From positions 1-30,276 of the forward strand of contig JAZQCY010000003.1 of the NCBI GenBank assembly GCA_045546555.1: a stretch of 30,276 nucleotides of DNA, given 5' to 3'. The notes beneath the pieces are model-generated. The model did not search any database. It saw nothing but the letters and a program-made list of their open reading frames with translations, and was not told where the DNA came from. Shown here piece after piece: positions 14,108 to 23,620 of the stretch. The stretch comes from UMGS172 sp045546555. GTDB lineage: Bacteria; Bacillota; Clostridia; Oscillospirales; Acutalibacteraceae. Both the position numbers and the translations under genes were made by a program. Each line of letters starts with the position of its first letter. The first letter of the stretch is position 1.

Positions 14108-15016
14108 TTATAATTGTTGGTCGATCGATTTTTCGGCAAGATATTTTTTGGGAGACTTGCCGTAATATTCCTTGAACTTTTTGATAAAATAGCTGGTGGA
14201 TGAAAAGCCAACGTATTCGGCGCAGGCAGTGATGCTCAAATTATTGGATATCAAAAGCTTTACCGCCTGCTTGACCCTTACATTGGTCAGATATTCTCTG
14301 AAAGACATACCGAACACGTGATTGAATTTTCTTGAAAAATAGCCAAGACTGTAGTTGCAACGCTTGGCGGCTTCGGCCTCGGTGGCGGTGGCATAGTTGG
14401 TTTTTACATAGTACCTTACCGTATCAACAAAGCTGTGGCTGTTGCTGTTACTCTCATCTATTACCTCGGTCGTGCGCCAATAACGGTATATCCAACCGAA
14501 GATGCCTATAAAGTAGGAGCGCATCAGCAGGTCACTGCCGGGTGTACGTTCAAGCCATTCGTTTATTATCGAGTGGCACAGTGACGGAATGGGGGAGTCA
14601 TCGACCGCCGCCTTGTCGATAACGCGCAGACGGTCCTTTTCAAACATTCTCTGCAAAAAATTGCTTAATTCCGACATAGAGGGATCCTCGGAATACAGTA
14701 TCTCTGGCTCAAACTGTAGACAAACGTACTCACGTGTGGCGGTCAGCGATCTTATCATATGGGCTTCATTCGAGTTGATGATTATCAGCTCTCCTGCTGA
14801 AACATTAAACATTTTGCCGTCGACGTTTACGCTCAGAGTGCCGCTGTACATATAAAGCAGCTCGATATATTTGTGGTAATGAGCATAAGCTGCTACGCCT
14901 CCCGCATTGGCTACCTTGACCTTGGTTTCGGGGAAGTAGATACATCTGAAGGCCTTGGGCTTGCCGCTTTCGACATAAGGTGCTTCATACCAGTTAGTCA
15001 TACCTTCTATTGCCAT
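14108..15016 (-). CDS. AraC-family transcriptional regulator with N-terminal cupin domain
   Basis: A 302-aa cytoplasmic regulator. The N-terminal AraC-type sugar-binding cupin (about residues 25-130) includes YAHYHKYIELLYMYSG and SAGELIIINSNEAHMI. The C-terminal double helix-turn-helix (about 200-300) includes AAKRCNYSLGYFSRKFNHVF as the first HTH and ACAEYVGFSSTSYFIKKFKE as the second, ending in the usual GKSPKKYL. Such proteins usually activate nearby carbohydrate genes in response to a sugar. It is divergent from the large secreted protein at 15401 and convergent with the binding-protein gene, so either could be a target. The start at 15016 has an AGGGGTGG site; ATG at residue 6 is an alternative. 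Confidence 0.95.
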   Translation of the reverse strand: MAIEGMTNWYEAPYVESGKPKAFRCIYFPETKVKVANAGGVAAYAHYHKYIELLYMYSGTLSVNVDGKMFNVSAGELIIINSNEAHMIRSLTATREYVCLQFEPEILYSEDPSMSELSNFLQRMFEKDRLRVIDKAAVDDSPIPSLCHSIINEWLERTPGSDLLMRSYFIGIFGWIYRYWRTTEVIDESNSNSHSFVDTVRYYVKTNYATATEAEAAKRCNYSLGYFSRKFNHVFGMSFREYLTNVRVKQAVKLLISNNLSITACAEYVGFSSTSYFIKKFKEYYGKSPKKYLAEKSIDQQL

Positions 15017-15048
15017 TGATTTCCACCCCTTTTAGTCTATTTGCATAA

Positions 15049-15077
15049 ATTGTAACACAGATTTTTTACATTTGCAA
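15049..15077 (-). promoter_or_regulatory. Promoter of the araC-family gene
   Basis: On the minus strand, -35 TTGCAA (15077-15072) and -10 TACAAT (15054-15049) have a 17-bp spacer, about 35 nt upstream of the start codon at 15016. Confidence 0.7.
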
Positions 15078-15106
15078 GGGCAAGGTTAAAAATTTGTTAT
15101 ATTTAG

Positions 15107-15149
15107 TATAATTTTTTCGTATATTTCGCACTTGCGAAGAGTTTATAAT
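15107..15149 (+). promoter_or_regulatory. Candidate promoter/operator region for the secreted-protein genes
   Basis: Two TATAAT boxes (15107-15112 and 15144-15149) face the secreted-protein gene, neither with a clear -35. A perfect palindrome TTCGCA-CT-TGCGAA (15125-15138) lies between them, a possible regulator site. The leader to the GTG at 15401 is therefore about 250 nt. Confidence 0.4.
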
Positions 15150-15226
15150 TATAGTGCGATAGAATCAAAAGTGGAATAATATACTCAATTTCTGAAATTA
15201 TCTTATTCTCCTTTTACATTTTGGTC

Positions 15227-15263
15227 GGCGCCTACCGCTTTAGTGTCAGAAGCGGTAGGTGTC
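15227..15263 (+). promoter_or_regulatory. Hairpin in the 5' leader of the secreted-protein gene
   Basis: CCTACCGCTT (15231-15240) pairs perfectly with AAGCGGTAGG (15250-15259) over a 9-nt loop, extending by four more pairs including G-U. No T-run follows, so it is not a plain terminator; it may stabilise the mRNA or bind a factor. It does not match a riboswitch that I know. The rest of 15150-15400 shows nothing else clear. Confidence 0.45.
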
Positions 15264-15400
15264 CGTACCAAGAAAAAGGCGAGAACAAGTGATATATATA
15301 AAGTGACAGGCGGCTTCATCGCCGTGCTTCACGAAAATTAGGTCAAAAATGCATTGGCATTTGAGATATGATCCCCCACACAGGAAAGGAATGGTAGAGT

Positions 15401-18400
15401 GTGAAAAAAATGATGAGAAAGACAGTCAGCCTGCTTTGTGTCATTTCGATGTTGGCCGCTTTGGTTGTCTGCGCTTTTGCAGCCCCTGCTTCGGCCGCCG
15501 ATTTTGACTATTCGGGCGTGATCAACGAAACCTGGTTGTACGACTTCAAATCGGGTACGGGTACCGACAGTACCGTACCTGCGTTTATGAAGGCGCACCC
15601 CACCAAGGGTAGCAGCGGTAACGACCTCAACGACGTATTCACCTACAGGTCTGATCTTCCTTCAGGCGGTAAGGTCTCGAATGTCGATGAGAACGGACTG
15701 CATTATTACAGCTATTATAAGGATAGCGGCTTCGGTGTTGACGTTGATAAGGGTACCTCCTGGATGCGCGGCTTCCACCTTTGGGATGCCGACGTTGCAC
15801 GTCAGAATGCCGGAGTAAAGGCATACAGCAATGCCAATTTCGGAGACGGAAGCAAGAGAAACACCTTCCCCGATACCGAAACCGATGCCAACCTCTACGT
15901 AACCTACGGTATGTGGAGCGATCCTGCCAATTCTGCTGGCTTTGTTCCCGTTAAGGACGGACTTTATGCCGTGACCGTTAAGTTCAAGGTCTCGGATATG
16001 AACGCCGCAACCGACAAGCTCTTCATCGGTGTCGGTGTTGCCAACTACGATTGGAGCGGAAATGCTGACTGGAGCCTTTCCACCACCTGTTATCTGTTGG
16101 AGTGTGCAACCGTTTCCGAGGTTATGGACGATTGGGCAACCCTGACCGTTATTGTTGACGGCACCAAGTTCAAGGGCACCGGCAACAACTATCTCAAGAT
16201 CGGTGTTGCCAACGACAAATATGTTCACGACGGCTCTACCTATAACCAGGTCGACTTTGAATATATCTCGGTTGAGCGTTATTACGACACCATCAACGGT
16301 GAGTTCGGCGCAAGATTCTACGATGCCGATAACACCAAGGGTGTTACCAATATTGATAATGCCGAGATCAACGGTAAGACCTATATCTTAGGTTCCGGCG
16401 GCGGTTCTCCCGAGCAGACCTTCAAGCTCCCCGAGCCCAAGAACGACAACGACAAGCGCTACTTCAAGATGTGGAAGGCCAAGGTAGGCTATAACTATCC
16501 TTCCGCAAAGCAGCCTTGGGACAACGGCTTTGCAGGCTATAAGGGTGACGATTATACCGTCATCGATCTCAACTACGGCCGCATCCGTTATTTTGAGGCA
16601 ACCTACGTTACCGAGCAGGCTCCTGCTACCAACGAGCCTACTGTTTACAAGTGGGATCTTGAGAATATGTACCGCAACAAGCGCACCTTGGGTGACGGTA
16701 TTATGGTATCGGGCAACATCGGCTCCGAAAACACCATTGCATATTCCATGAAATATACCGAGGACGGTCTGTCCTTCCGCTCCAACGGCGGCGGTGACAA
16801 GCTGGCCGAGAAGCACAACGGCAAGGACTACAGCGGTTCACAGCGTATTGGCTTCTACACCGGACTTGCCGAGAATAAGAGCGGCTGGTCGGGCAACTAT
16901 GTCCGCTTCAAGTACGGCTACACCTACAAGTTCTCAATGGTATATAAGGCTGAAGGTGTTGATGCCAACGGCACACAGATAGGTCTTGCATCACTTGCTA
17001 ACGATGAGTACGGCGGATACAAGTGGGGCCCCACCAGAGTTATCAAGAGCTGGACCTCCAAGACCGACACCAACGGCTGGGTACACGTTACCTGCTTCTT
17101 TGTTGCCGACGAGTTTGCCGCCAACAACATTGCTACTCTGGCAGTATACACCAATGCAGGTGTTATCACCGTTAAGGAAGCCACCATCGAGGAGTCCTAC
17201 GGTGACGTTAACGGCGATGTTTCGAGCATCTATTTCAAGGACAATTCCGACAGCACTCCCAATCCCTTCGTTGGCTTTGTCGGTGATACCCACGGCACCC
17301 TCCCCGTTCCTGAAAACTTCGGTTATGAGTTTGTTGAGTGGTGCACCGATAAGGAGCTCACTCAGAAATATGAAGGCACCACCTTCCCCGAGAAGGACAT
17401 CGTGCTTTATGCCAAGTGGAAGATAGTTCCCACCGTTTTCACCTACGATAAGTCAAACTTCTCCGACAACGGCACAACATCTTCTTCCGCCTTCAGTCAG
17501 GCTTTCGAGGGCGACAACGCTGTGCTTAAATACTCGTTGACCTCCAAGGACTACGAGGCTGATAATACCCTTACCGAGTACGGCACCCACAGAAGAATGT
17601 CCCTTAATGACGGTAACTGGAACCACTACGAGGTAACCCCGGGTGTTCACTACACCGTGAGCCTGCGTTATAAGGTTCTTTCCGTTGAAGAGGAAGGCAC
17701 CATTATGGTAAGTACCTCACGCAAGCTGCTTGTCTGGTCTAACTATATTGATAAGCAGGGCGGCGAGCAGAAGTACGGCTCCGCTTCAGACGAGTGGAAG
17801 ACTATGACCTTTGAGTTTATCGCCAAGGTCGATACCTCCGATCCCAAGGTTACCGATGCCAACTTCCTTAACATCAACGTTAACGGTAAGGCAGTCATTC
17901 TGATCGACGACGTTACTGTGCTTCCTGCCGAGGCACGTGCCAACTATTACGGCAACATCGTCCGCTTTGACACCGGTAAGGGCGACAAGATCGATCCCAT
18001 CTGCGGAGATGAGGGCGAGGCACTCACTCTGCCCACTCCCAAGTGTACCGGTTATGCATTCGGCGGTTGGTTTGCCGATGCCGAGTTCACCACTCCCTTC
18101 ACTGCAACCACCTTCGGTGCAACCGATATCACAGTTTACGCACAGTGGTTGCTTGGCAAGTACACCGAGGGCTTTGAAAACTACTCCGAAACCGATAAGA
18201 TGCTCAACTTCTCGTCGGGTTGGATCTTCAATGACAAGACCATGGGCGGAAATGCCGAATACGTCAAGAGCGGTAAGGTTTCGCTTCAGCGTAATGCCGC
18301 TACCGCCGGCTCACGTGGCTTCTCGATTATGAGAAAGGCCGACGATGCCTTGACCGTAGGTAAGCAGTACACTCTGACCTTCTACGTCAAGCCCGCCGAG

Positions 18401-18748
18401 GTTACCGACGTGATGGCCGTTATCAACCTCATGCATATGAGCAGTCCCTCCAGCACCAACACTCCGAGAGCAACCGAAGAAATCTGCAACTATCAGAACC
18501 TTAAGGTTGGCGAGTGGAACCGTGTTGATATGACCTTCACCGCACAGGCTCCCTACGTTGGTATTTCGATGGGCGGCGGCAACAACGTCTACCTCGATGA
18601 CTTCACCGTAACGCTTCAGGGCTACAACGGTGTTGCGACCGGCGAGGATACCACGGGTGTCAATATCGCAATGATGGTAATGCTCATTGTTGCACTCGGT
18701 GCCTTGACCGTTACCGGAATGTACGTGTTCCGCAAGGTCAAGAACTGA
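15401..18748 (+). CDS. Large secreted, membrane-anchored surface protein with InlB-type repeats
   Basis: A 1115-aa cell-surface protein. It has a signal peptide (MKKMMRKTVSLLCVISMLAA..., cleavage near ASA-A, residue 33), then a first domain (about 35-300) shared closely with the next gene, a second carbohydrate-binding-like beta domain (about 420-605) also shared, a Listeria-Bacteroides/InlB-type repeat (about 607-676, with FGYEFVEWCTDKE...VLYAKW), another beta-sandwich-like domain (680-850), a second such repeat (about 852-920, with GYAFGGWFADAEF...VYAQW), a last beta domain (925-1080), and a C-terminal membrane helix (about 1088-1110) followed by RKVKN. There is no LPXTG motif, so anchoring would be by the helix. 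The GTG at 15401 is chosen because of AGGAAAGGA (15382-15390). No catalytic motif is recognised; an adhesin or glycan-binding role is inferred. Confidence 0.8.
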   Translation: MKKMMRKTVSLLCVISMLAALVVCAFAAPASAADFDYSGVINETWLYDFKSGTGTDSTVPAFMKAHPTKGSSGNDLNDVFTYRSDLPSGGKVSNVDENGLHYYSYYKDSGFGVDVDKGTSWMRGFHLWDADVARQNAGVKAYSNANFGDGSKRNTFPDTETDANLYVTYGMWSDPANSAGFVPVKDGLYAVTVKFKVSDMNAATDKLFIGVGVANYDWSGNADWSLSTTCYLLECATVSEVMDDWATLTVIVDGTKFKGTGNNYLKIGVANDKYVHDGSTYNQVDFEYISVERYYDTINGEFGARFYDADNTKGVTNIDNAEINGKTYILGSGGGSPEQTFKLPEPKNDNDKRYFKMWKAKVGYNYPSAKQPWDNGFAGYKGDDYTVIDLNYGRIRYFEATYVTEQAPATNEPTVYKWDLENMYRNKRTLGDGIMVSGNIGSENTIAYSMKYTEDGLSFRSNGGGDKLAEKHNGKDYSGSQRIGFYTGLAENKSGWSGNYVRFKYGYTYKFSMVYKAEGVDANGTQIGLASLANDEYGGYKWGPTRVIKSWTSKTDTNGWVHVTCFFVADEFAANNIATLAVYTNAGVITVKEATIEESYGDVNGDVSSIYFKDNSDSTPNPFVGFVGDTHGTLPVPENFGYEFVEWCTDKELTQKYEGTTFPEKDIVLYAKWKIVPTVFTYDKSNFSDNGTTSSSAFSQAFEGDNAVLKYSLTSKDYEADNTLTEYGTHRRMSLNDGNWNHYEVTPGVHYTVSLRYKVLSVEEEGTIMVSTSRKLLVWSNYIDKQGGEQKYGSASDEWKTMTFEFIAKVDTSDPKVTDANFLNINVNGKAVILIDDVTVLPAEARANYYGNIVRFDTGKGDKIDPICGDEGEALTLPTPKCTGYAFGGWFADAEFTTPFTATTFGATDITVYAQWLLGKYTEGFENYSETDKMLNFSSGWIFNDKTMGGNAEYVKSGKVSLQRNAATAGSRGFSIMRKADDALTVGKQYTLTFYVKPAEVTDVMAVINLMHMSSPSSTNTPRATEEICNYQNLKVGEWNRVDMTFTAQAPYVGISMGGGNNVYLDDFTVTLQGYNGVATGEDTTGVNIAMMVMLIVALGALTVTGMYVFRKVKN

Positions 18749-18758
18749 TAAAGTATGA

Positions 18759-18790
18759 AATATGCCGTGGCTTTGCGGCTACGGCATATT
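18759..18790 (+). other. Intercistronic hairpin between the two paralogous surface-protein genes
   Basis: AATATGCCGT (18759-18768) pairs with ACGGCATATT (18781-18790), with GGC/GCG-rich inner bases. No T-run follows, so it is more likely an mRNA-processing or stability element, or a leaky terminator, than a full stop. The next gene begins 58 nt later. Confidence 0.6.
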
Positions 18791-18847
18791 GCCGAAAGGC
18801 AAAATACAAAACACAAAACACAAATCAAACAACAAGAGGTGCTAAAA

Positions 18848-21499
18848 ATGAAAAAGCTTTTCAGACGTGCGATCAGTGTTCTGATGGTCGCAGCTATCCT
18901 CGCAACCGGTCTTGTGACCGTTCTCGGCAGCCTCACTGCATCCGCAGCCGAGGTCGTGACCGAAGAATGGTTCTATGACTTCAAGTCGGGCACAGGTACC
19001 GACGCAACCATGCCTGCATTTATGAAGGCACACGCCACCTACGGCAGCAACGGTGGTGACCTTAATAACTGGATGACCTATTCATCCGAGCTTCCTTCGG
19101 GCGGCAAGCAGACAAATTTTGATGAAAACGGTCTGCACTACTACAGTTATTATGGATCCAGCGATTATTCTCTTGATGCAGACAAAGGAACCTCCTGGAT
19201 GCGCGGCTTCTTCCTTTGGGATGCCGATATTGCAAGACAGAATGCCGCTGTAAGAGAATTCAGTGACGGCAAATTCGGTAACGGTTCTGTAAGAAATACC
19301 TTCCCGGACACCGAAACCGATGCAAACCTTTATGTCAACTACGGTTTTGGCCCCGACCCCACAAACTATGCAGGTCTTGTTGCTTTGAACGACGGTCTTT
19401 ATTCCGTTTCCGTAAAGTTCAAGGTCTCCGAAATGAATACCTCTACAAGCAAGATCTATATCGGTGTTTGCGTAACCAACTATGCGACCCGCAGCGGTGA
19501 CTACACCACCTCGTATCAGAACTATCTGTTTGACCGTGCCATCATCACCGATGTTATGGACGATTGGGCAACCTTAACGGTTTTTGTTGACGGCTCGCTG
19601 TTCAAGGGCACCGGCAAAAACTATCTTAAGGTCGGTATTTCCAACGATAAGTTTGTGGCTGACGGCACCTACAACCAGATCGACTTTGAGAGCGTTAAGG
19701 TAAAGCGCCTTTACGATGCCACCAACGATGAGACCGGTATCCGCTATGCTCTTACCAACGCATTCACCGACGGCAAGATGCAGTCGATAGATGCACCGGG
19801 CTATGATCCCGTTCTTATGTCGGCTAACGAGAGCGTTGTTCTCCCCAATATCGACACCGGTTCTGTCAATAAGGAATTCTACCGTTGGGAGCCTTATGAT
19901 GTTTCCGAGAATTTCTACACGAACTACAGCGCAATCAACGGCTACCACAATAATACCGATTATGCCGATCAGGCTTTGAATTATCTGACCACATACCCCG
20001 GCAGCACCTTCAAGCCCGGCAAGGGTGCATTCGCACTTGCCGCAAGAACATTTGATGCAGTTGCCGCACCCACTACTACTACTGAGTACAAGTTTGATAT
20101 TGACGGCTTCCTTGCAAATAAGGGCGGCCTTTGGTCTCAGGGCTCGGCATTTATGTCTACCGGCATCTACAACACCGCAACGGCTACAGATGATGGCGGC
20201 GTAACCTTCTCGGATGCAACCGGCGGTAGCGATGCCTGGTTCTACGACGTCCTCCCCGGCGATAACGGCGGTTACCACCGAATCGGCTTCTATACCGGTC
20301 TTGATACCGCAAACGCAGGCAAGTGGGACGGTAATGCACTCAAGATCAAGAACGGCTACACCTACAACGTAGAGCTGACCTACAAGGTCGAGCTTAACGA
20401 AGGAACCCCGCACAAATCCGTTAATATCGGTATGGGTTATCCCATCCTTGCCAATAACTTCACAACTTGGGCAAACACCCACTCTCTGAACGTTTGGAGA
20501 ACCCTTGATGCAACCGACGGTTACGTAACTGTAACGGCTACCTTCGACGGAAACCTTTACAATGCTAATCATTATCTTTGCATCAATATGAGCTGTAACG
20601 GCAACGACGTTACCATTAAGGAGCTCAAGGTCACCGAGACCTTCGACGGTGTTATAAATGCCATGGGTATTTCCGAAACTGTCGGTTCCTCCTTGCCCGA
20701 GCTCCCCGGTGAAAGCTTTGTTATCAACGGCCACGTTTATACCGGCATCTTCTATGCCGATGAGGCCTGCACCATCCCCGTAACCGCCTTCAACAGCAAG
20801 GTCAGAAGGGTTTGGCTCGGCACCCGCAAGGTATTTGACGTTGAGGGTCTTGAGCACGGCGACGTTACCTTTGACAGCCATCCGAACGGTGATATTATTG
20901 TTTCGGTTCTGGCCGATGAGGGCTACAAGCTTGCCGCAAACGGTATCGCAGTTAAGGACGGAGCAGGCAACACCCATAAGCTCAACGTCAAGAACGGCAC
21001 CGATGCCGACGGTAAGGGCACCGGTCTCCAGTTCATCTGGGAGAACGGCGTCAGCTACGGCACCGACAGCGTGGCAATCAGCTTTGTTGCCAAGGATGCA
21101 GTAAGCATCGACATTACCGCCGCAAGTATCAAGGGCGGCGAAAGCGCAGGTCTCCGCTTCAGAGGTCGTGTAGCCAAGGGCTCCGACGTTACCGAGGTTG
21201 GCTTCGTGCTTCTGCCCACCGCAATGCTTGACGGCGACCTCACCGTTGAAACTGCAGGCGCAGTTATCGGTAAGACCGCATTCGATGGCACTATTTACGA
21301 CGATACCACCGCTTACAGAGATTTCCAGGTCAAGCTGACCGGCCTTAACGATAAGCTTAAGGGTATGGAGATATCTTGCGTAATGTACGTCAAGGATTCC
21401 GCAGGTGTTTACACCTATTCTGACGTAAGCGCTTCCACCTATGATGCCATCAAGGCCGTCTACGACGAAAAAGGCCTTGTTGAAGGCACAGATTATTGA
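18848..21499 (+). CDS. Large secreted protein, paralogue of the preceding gene, no membrane anchor
   Basis: An 883-aa secreted protein. The signal peptide (MKKLFRRAISVLMVAAILAT..., cleavage near ASA-A) is followed by a domain (about 35-300) very similar to that of the upstream protein: both share YDFKSGTGTD, GTSWMRGF, WDAD, FPDTETDANLYV, DDWATLTV and FKGTG. The second domain (about 400-600) shares RIGFYTGL and NGYTY. The C-terminal 250 residues differ: a divergent InlB-like segment and an end domain with ESAGLRFRGRVAKGSDVTEV, a type seen in other clostridial surface proteins, but no anchor. The start ATG 18848 has AGAGGTG before it; the frame is open upstream to 18755 but without a signal-peptide-like start. 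A secreted glycan-binding role is inferred; no active site is seen. Confidence 0.78.
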   Translation: MKKLFRRAISVLMVAAILATGLVTVLGSLTASAAEVVTEEWFYDFKSGTGTDATMPAFMKAHATYGSNGGDLNNWMTYSSELPSGGKQTNFDENGLHYYSYYGSSDYSLDADKGTSWMRGFFLWDADIARQNAAVREFSDGKFGNGSVRNTFPDTETDANLYVNYGFGPDPTNYAGLVALNDGLYSVSVKFKVSEMNTSTSKIYIGVCVTNYATRSGDYTTSYQNYLFDRAIITDVMDDWATLTVFVDGSLFKGTGKNYLKVGISNDKFVADGTYNQIDFESVKVKRLYDATNDETGIRYALTNAFTDGKMQSIDAPGYDPVLMSANESVVLPNIDTGSVNKEFYRWEPYDVSENFYTNYSAINGYHNNTDYADQALNYLTTYPGSTFKPGKGAFALAARTFDAVAAPTTTTEYKFDIDGFLANKGGLWSQGSAFMSTGIYNTATATDDGGVTFSDATGGSDAWFYDVLPGDNGGYHRIGFYTGLDTANAGKWDGNALKIKNGYTYNVELTYKVELNEGTPHKSVNIGMGYPILANNFTTWANTHSLNVWRTLDATDGYVTVTATFDGNLYNANHYLCINMSCNGNDVTIKELKVTETFDGVINAMGISETVGSSLPELPGESFVINGHVYTGIFYADEACTIPVTAFNSKVRRVWLGTRKVFDVEGLEHGDVTFDSHPNGDIIVSVLADEGYKLAANGIAVKDGAGNTHKLNVKNGTDADGKGTGLQFIWENGVSYGTDSVAISFVAKDAVSIDITAASIKGGESAGLRFRGRVAKGSDVTEVGFVLLPTAMLDGDLTVETAGAVIGKTAFDGTIYDDTTAYRDFQVKLTGLNDKLKGMEISCVMYVKDSAGVYTYSDVSASTYDAIKAVYDEKGLVEGTDY

Positions 21500-21516
21500 T
21501 CGGGAGGTAATTGAAA

Positions 21517-21666
21517 ATGAAAAGTTATATTAAGCCCGAGCTCGATGTTGTTTCCGTAGTACCTGAGGCTCCCATTGCTTTGGGCGACGATATCATCGTC
21601 AACCCCGGCGAGGATTGGGATAAGATCAGCGCAACAGGCTATGAGTATTTCGGTTACGACAAGTAA
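21517..21666 (+). CDS. 49-residue peptide of unknown function
   Basis: A small open frame (ATG 21517, TAA 21664-21666) with a strong ribosome binding site GGGAGGT (21502-21508) 8 nt upstream, 17 nt after the stop of the secreted protein and before a terminator. The peptide starts MKSYIKPELDVVSVVPEAP, continues IALGDDIIVNPGEDWDKISA and ends TGYEYFGYDK. It is acidic, has no cysteines, signal peptide or membrane segment, and uses the same codons as its neighbours. The leader-like KPELDVVSV start and G-rich tail resemble small clostridial peptides sometimes taken for RiPP precursors, but no modifying enzyme is nearby. It is probably co-transcribed with the surface-protein genes. Confidence 0.75.
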   Translation: MKSYIKPELDVVSVVPEAPIALGDDIIVNPGEDWDKISATGYEYFGYDK

Positions 21667-21698
21667 TCTGATCCTTAATCAATAGGAACAGCTTTAGA

Positions 21699-21729
21699 GG
21701 GCGTCGGCTTTATGCGCCGACGCCCTTTT
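21699..21729 (+). terminator. Terminator after the 49-residue peptide gene
   Basis: Perfect 10-bp GC-rich stem GGGCGTCGGC (21699-21708) / GCCGACGCCC (21716-21725) with a 7-nt loop and TTTT. It closes the surface-protein transcription unit. Confidence 0.93.
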
Positions 21730-21751
21730 CCAACAGTATTTGGAGGACAGT

Positions 21752-23605
21752 ATGAACACTTTTAAAAGATTATCGGCACTTTTATTGTGCCTGATACTTA
21801 TATTCAGCTTTGCCGCCTGCGGTGACGACACCGAAAGCACCGAAAGCACCGCTTCATCGGGTACTGCTTCGGTTGATGAGGCAACGGCAATAAATAAGGC
21901 TGATGTTAATTTTGCTAAAGACGGTCAGTCTGCATACCGAATCGTCCGTTCGGCAACTGCCGACAAGTCGGTTTTCGATGCGGCGAGCGATCTGTTCAAG
22001 CATTTCAAAAGCACCCTGAAGGTTACGCCCAAAAACGTTGCCGACGATGATGCGCAGGGCGACAACGCCGAGATACTTATCGGCAATACCAACCGCCCCG
22101 AAACTGCTACCGCAAAGCAGCTTTTAAGACAAAAGGGCGCTCATGCCGAAAACTTTATGATAGCTACCATCAACAAGGCCATCGTAATTGTCGGTCTTTC
22201 CGATTCGGCAACCGTCGAGGGTGTAAAGTATTTCAAGGAAAACTTTGCCAAGTCCAACACCGTCACGGGCGGTATCAACTACGTAAACGAGATATCGGAT
22301 AAGTTTGCCAAGATTCAGATAGGCTCTGCTACCGACCTTTTGGATTACGTTATCGTCAAGCCCTACAACAACCTTTCCTATATCACCGTGCTTGAGATCG
22401 AAAAGCTGCAGAAGCTGTTTTTGGATAAGTTCGGCTATGACGTAAAGGCTGTAAAGGATATCGATCAGCCCACCGCAGGCGCATACGAGATTATTATCGG
22501 TTCGCCCAAGCGTGAAGGCGTTGAAAAGATAATCGAGGGTGACAAGGTTTCGGTCAAGATCGTAGGCAACAAGGTTTACCTCAACGGCGGAAGCACCTAT
22601 TCCGTTGCCGCCGCAGTAACCGAGTTTTACAATATGCTCAATACCAACGGTGATGTAAAGCTGGCCGATGCCAATTCCAAGGTCACCGATTACGAAACGG
22701 TTGCCGCAACCCTTAACAACAAGGAGTCCTACGTTGCTACCTTCCGTGATTCCTTCGACACCGAAATAGATCTCACCAAGTGGAACAACTACAACGACTA
22801 TAACCAGTACGGTCAGAACGGTAAGTGGGCCAAGCGTGCCAAGAAGGACTACAGCAACCTTTCGGTCAAGGACGGTGTGTTCATTACCCAAATCGAAGAG
22901 GATGACGAGGCCTACTACGGCAGTATGCTGACCACGCAGTTTAAGATGGCCTTTAAGTACGGCTATTTTGAGATCTCGCAGATAATGCCCAAGGGCCCCA
23001 GCTTCTGGACCTCGCTTTGGACACGTCCCGCATTTGCAACCTCACTTTATTGGACCGAGATCGATGTCAATGAAAACTTCGGTATGTCGTCACTTTCCCG
23101 AGGAAACTGCTTCCCGTGGCTGACCTCCAAGGGGCAGATGGAGGGCCTTAAGGTGCAGGGCGGAGATATCTGCTGGGAAAATAACTATATGATGTACTAC
23201 AATTATAAGGACGGCAAGCGTCAGGATTATGTTGACGGCGACAAAAACTGGCAGGGCGGAGATATCTATTATAACTACCATACCTACGGCTGTGAGTGGA
23301 CCTATGATACCATCTCGTTCTACGTTGACGGCGAGGCTAAGACTATAAAGCCGATCGACGACCTCAACCAACCTATCGGAATCGGTCTTCGTAATCAGCA
23401 CGCATACCTTATCGTTGGATGTATCGCAGGCAGTGATAACCTTAGCGTGGAGCAGATTAACAATGTTACTGAGCAGGAGTGGGCTGAAACCAGCCGCTAC
23501 TACGTAGATGACGTTACCGTTTATCAGAAGGACGGTATGGATATCCAGTACGATTACAAGGATAGACATTACGGCTTCACCACCAAGACCCATTACAACG
23601 ACTGA
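21752..23605 (+). CDS. GH16-family-like lipoprotein (beta-glucanase fold)
   Basis: A 617-aa lipoprotein. The signal peptide ends in a lipobox (FSFAAC), followed by a Thr/Ser/Glu linker. Residues about 45-320 form an alpha/beta N-terminal region (YRIVRSATADKSVFDAASDL, AEILIGNTNRPET, YEIIIGSPKREG) resembling accessory domains in front of some glycosidases. Residues about 325-600 are a concanavalin-like GH16 domain: FDTEIDLTKWNNY, GYFEISQIMPKGPSFWTSLW, the catalytic signature EIDVNE (E436, D438, E441; pattern ExDxxE) and YHTYGCEWTYDTISFYVDG. The expected nucleophile, assistant Asp and acid/base are present, so it may cleave beta-1,3/1,4-glucans outside the cell. ATG 21752 follows GGAGGA (21742-21747). 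It sits just after the surface-protein unit, with no clear own promoter seen. Confidence 0.87.
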   Translation: MNTFKRLSALLLCLILIFSFAACGDDTESTESTASSGTASVDEATAINKADVNFAKDGQSAYRIVRSATADKSVFDAASDLFKHFKSTLKVTPKNVADDDAQGDNAEILIGNTNRPETATAKQLLRQKGAHAENFMIATINKAIVIVGLSDSATVEGVKYFKENFAKSNTVTGGINYVNEISDKFAKIQIGSATDLLDYVIVKPYNNLSYITVLEIEKLQKLFLDKFGYDVKAVKDIDQPTAGAYEIIIGSPKREGVEKIIEGDKVSVKIVGNKVYLNGGSTYSVAAAVTEFYNMLNTNGDVKLADANSKVTDYETVAATLNNKESYVATFRDSFDTEIDLTKWNNYNDYNQYGQNGKWAKRAKKDYSNLSVKDGVFITQIEEDDEAYYGSMLTTQFKMAFKYGYFEISQIMPKGPSFWTSLWTRPAFATSLYWTEIDVNENFGMSSLSRGNCFPWLTSKGQMEGLKVQGGDICWENNYMMYYNYKDGKRQDYVDGDKNWQGGDIYYNYHTYGCEWTYDTISFYVDGEAKTIKPIDDLNQPIGIGLRNQHAYLIVGCIAGSDNLSVEQINNVTEQEWAETSRYYVDDVTVYQKDGMDIQYDYKDRHYGFTTKTHYND

Positions 23606-23620
23606 TTTTATACTTTACTT

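Noticed and set aside
15227..15263. A known riboswitch in the leader of the secreted-protein gene
   Set aside because: Only a single hairpin is visible; no conserved core of any riboswitch class that I know could be recognised.
21517..21666. A RiPP biosynthetic cluster around the 49-residue peptide
   Set aside because: No radical SAM, lanthipeptide synthetase, YcaO, peptidase or dedicated exporter gene is present in the window.
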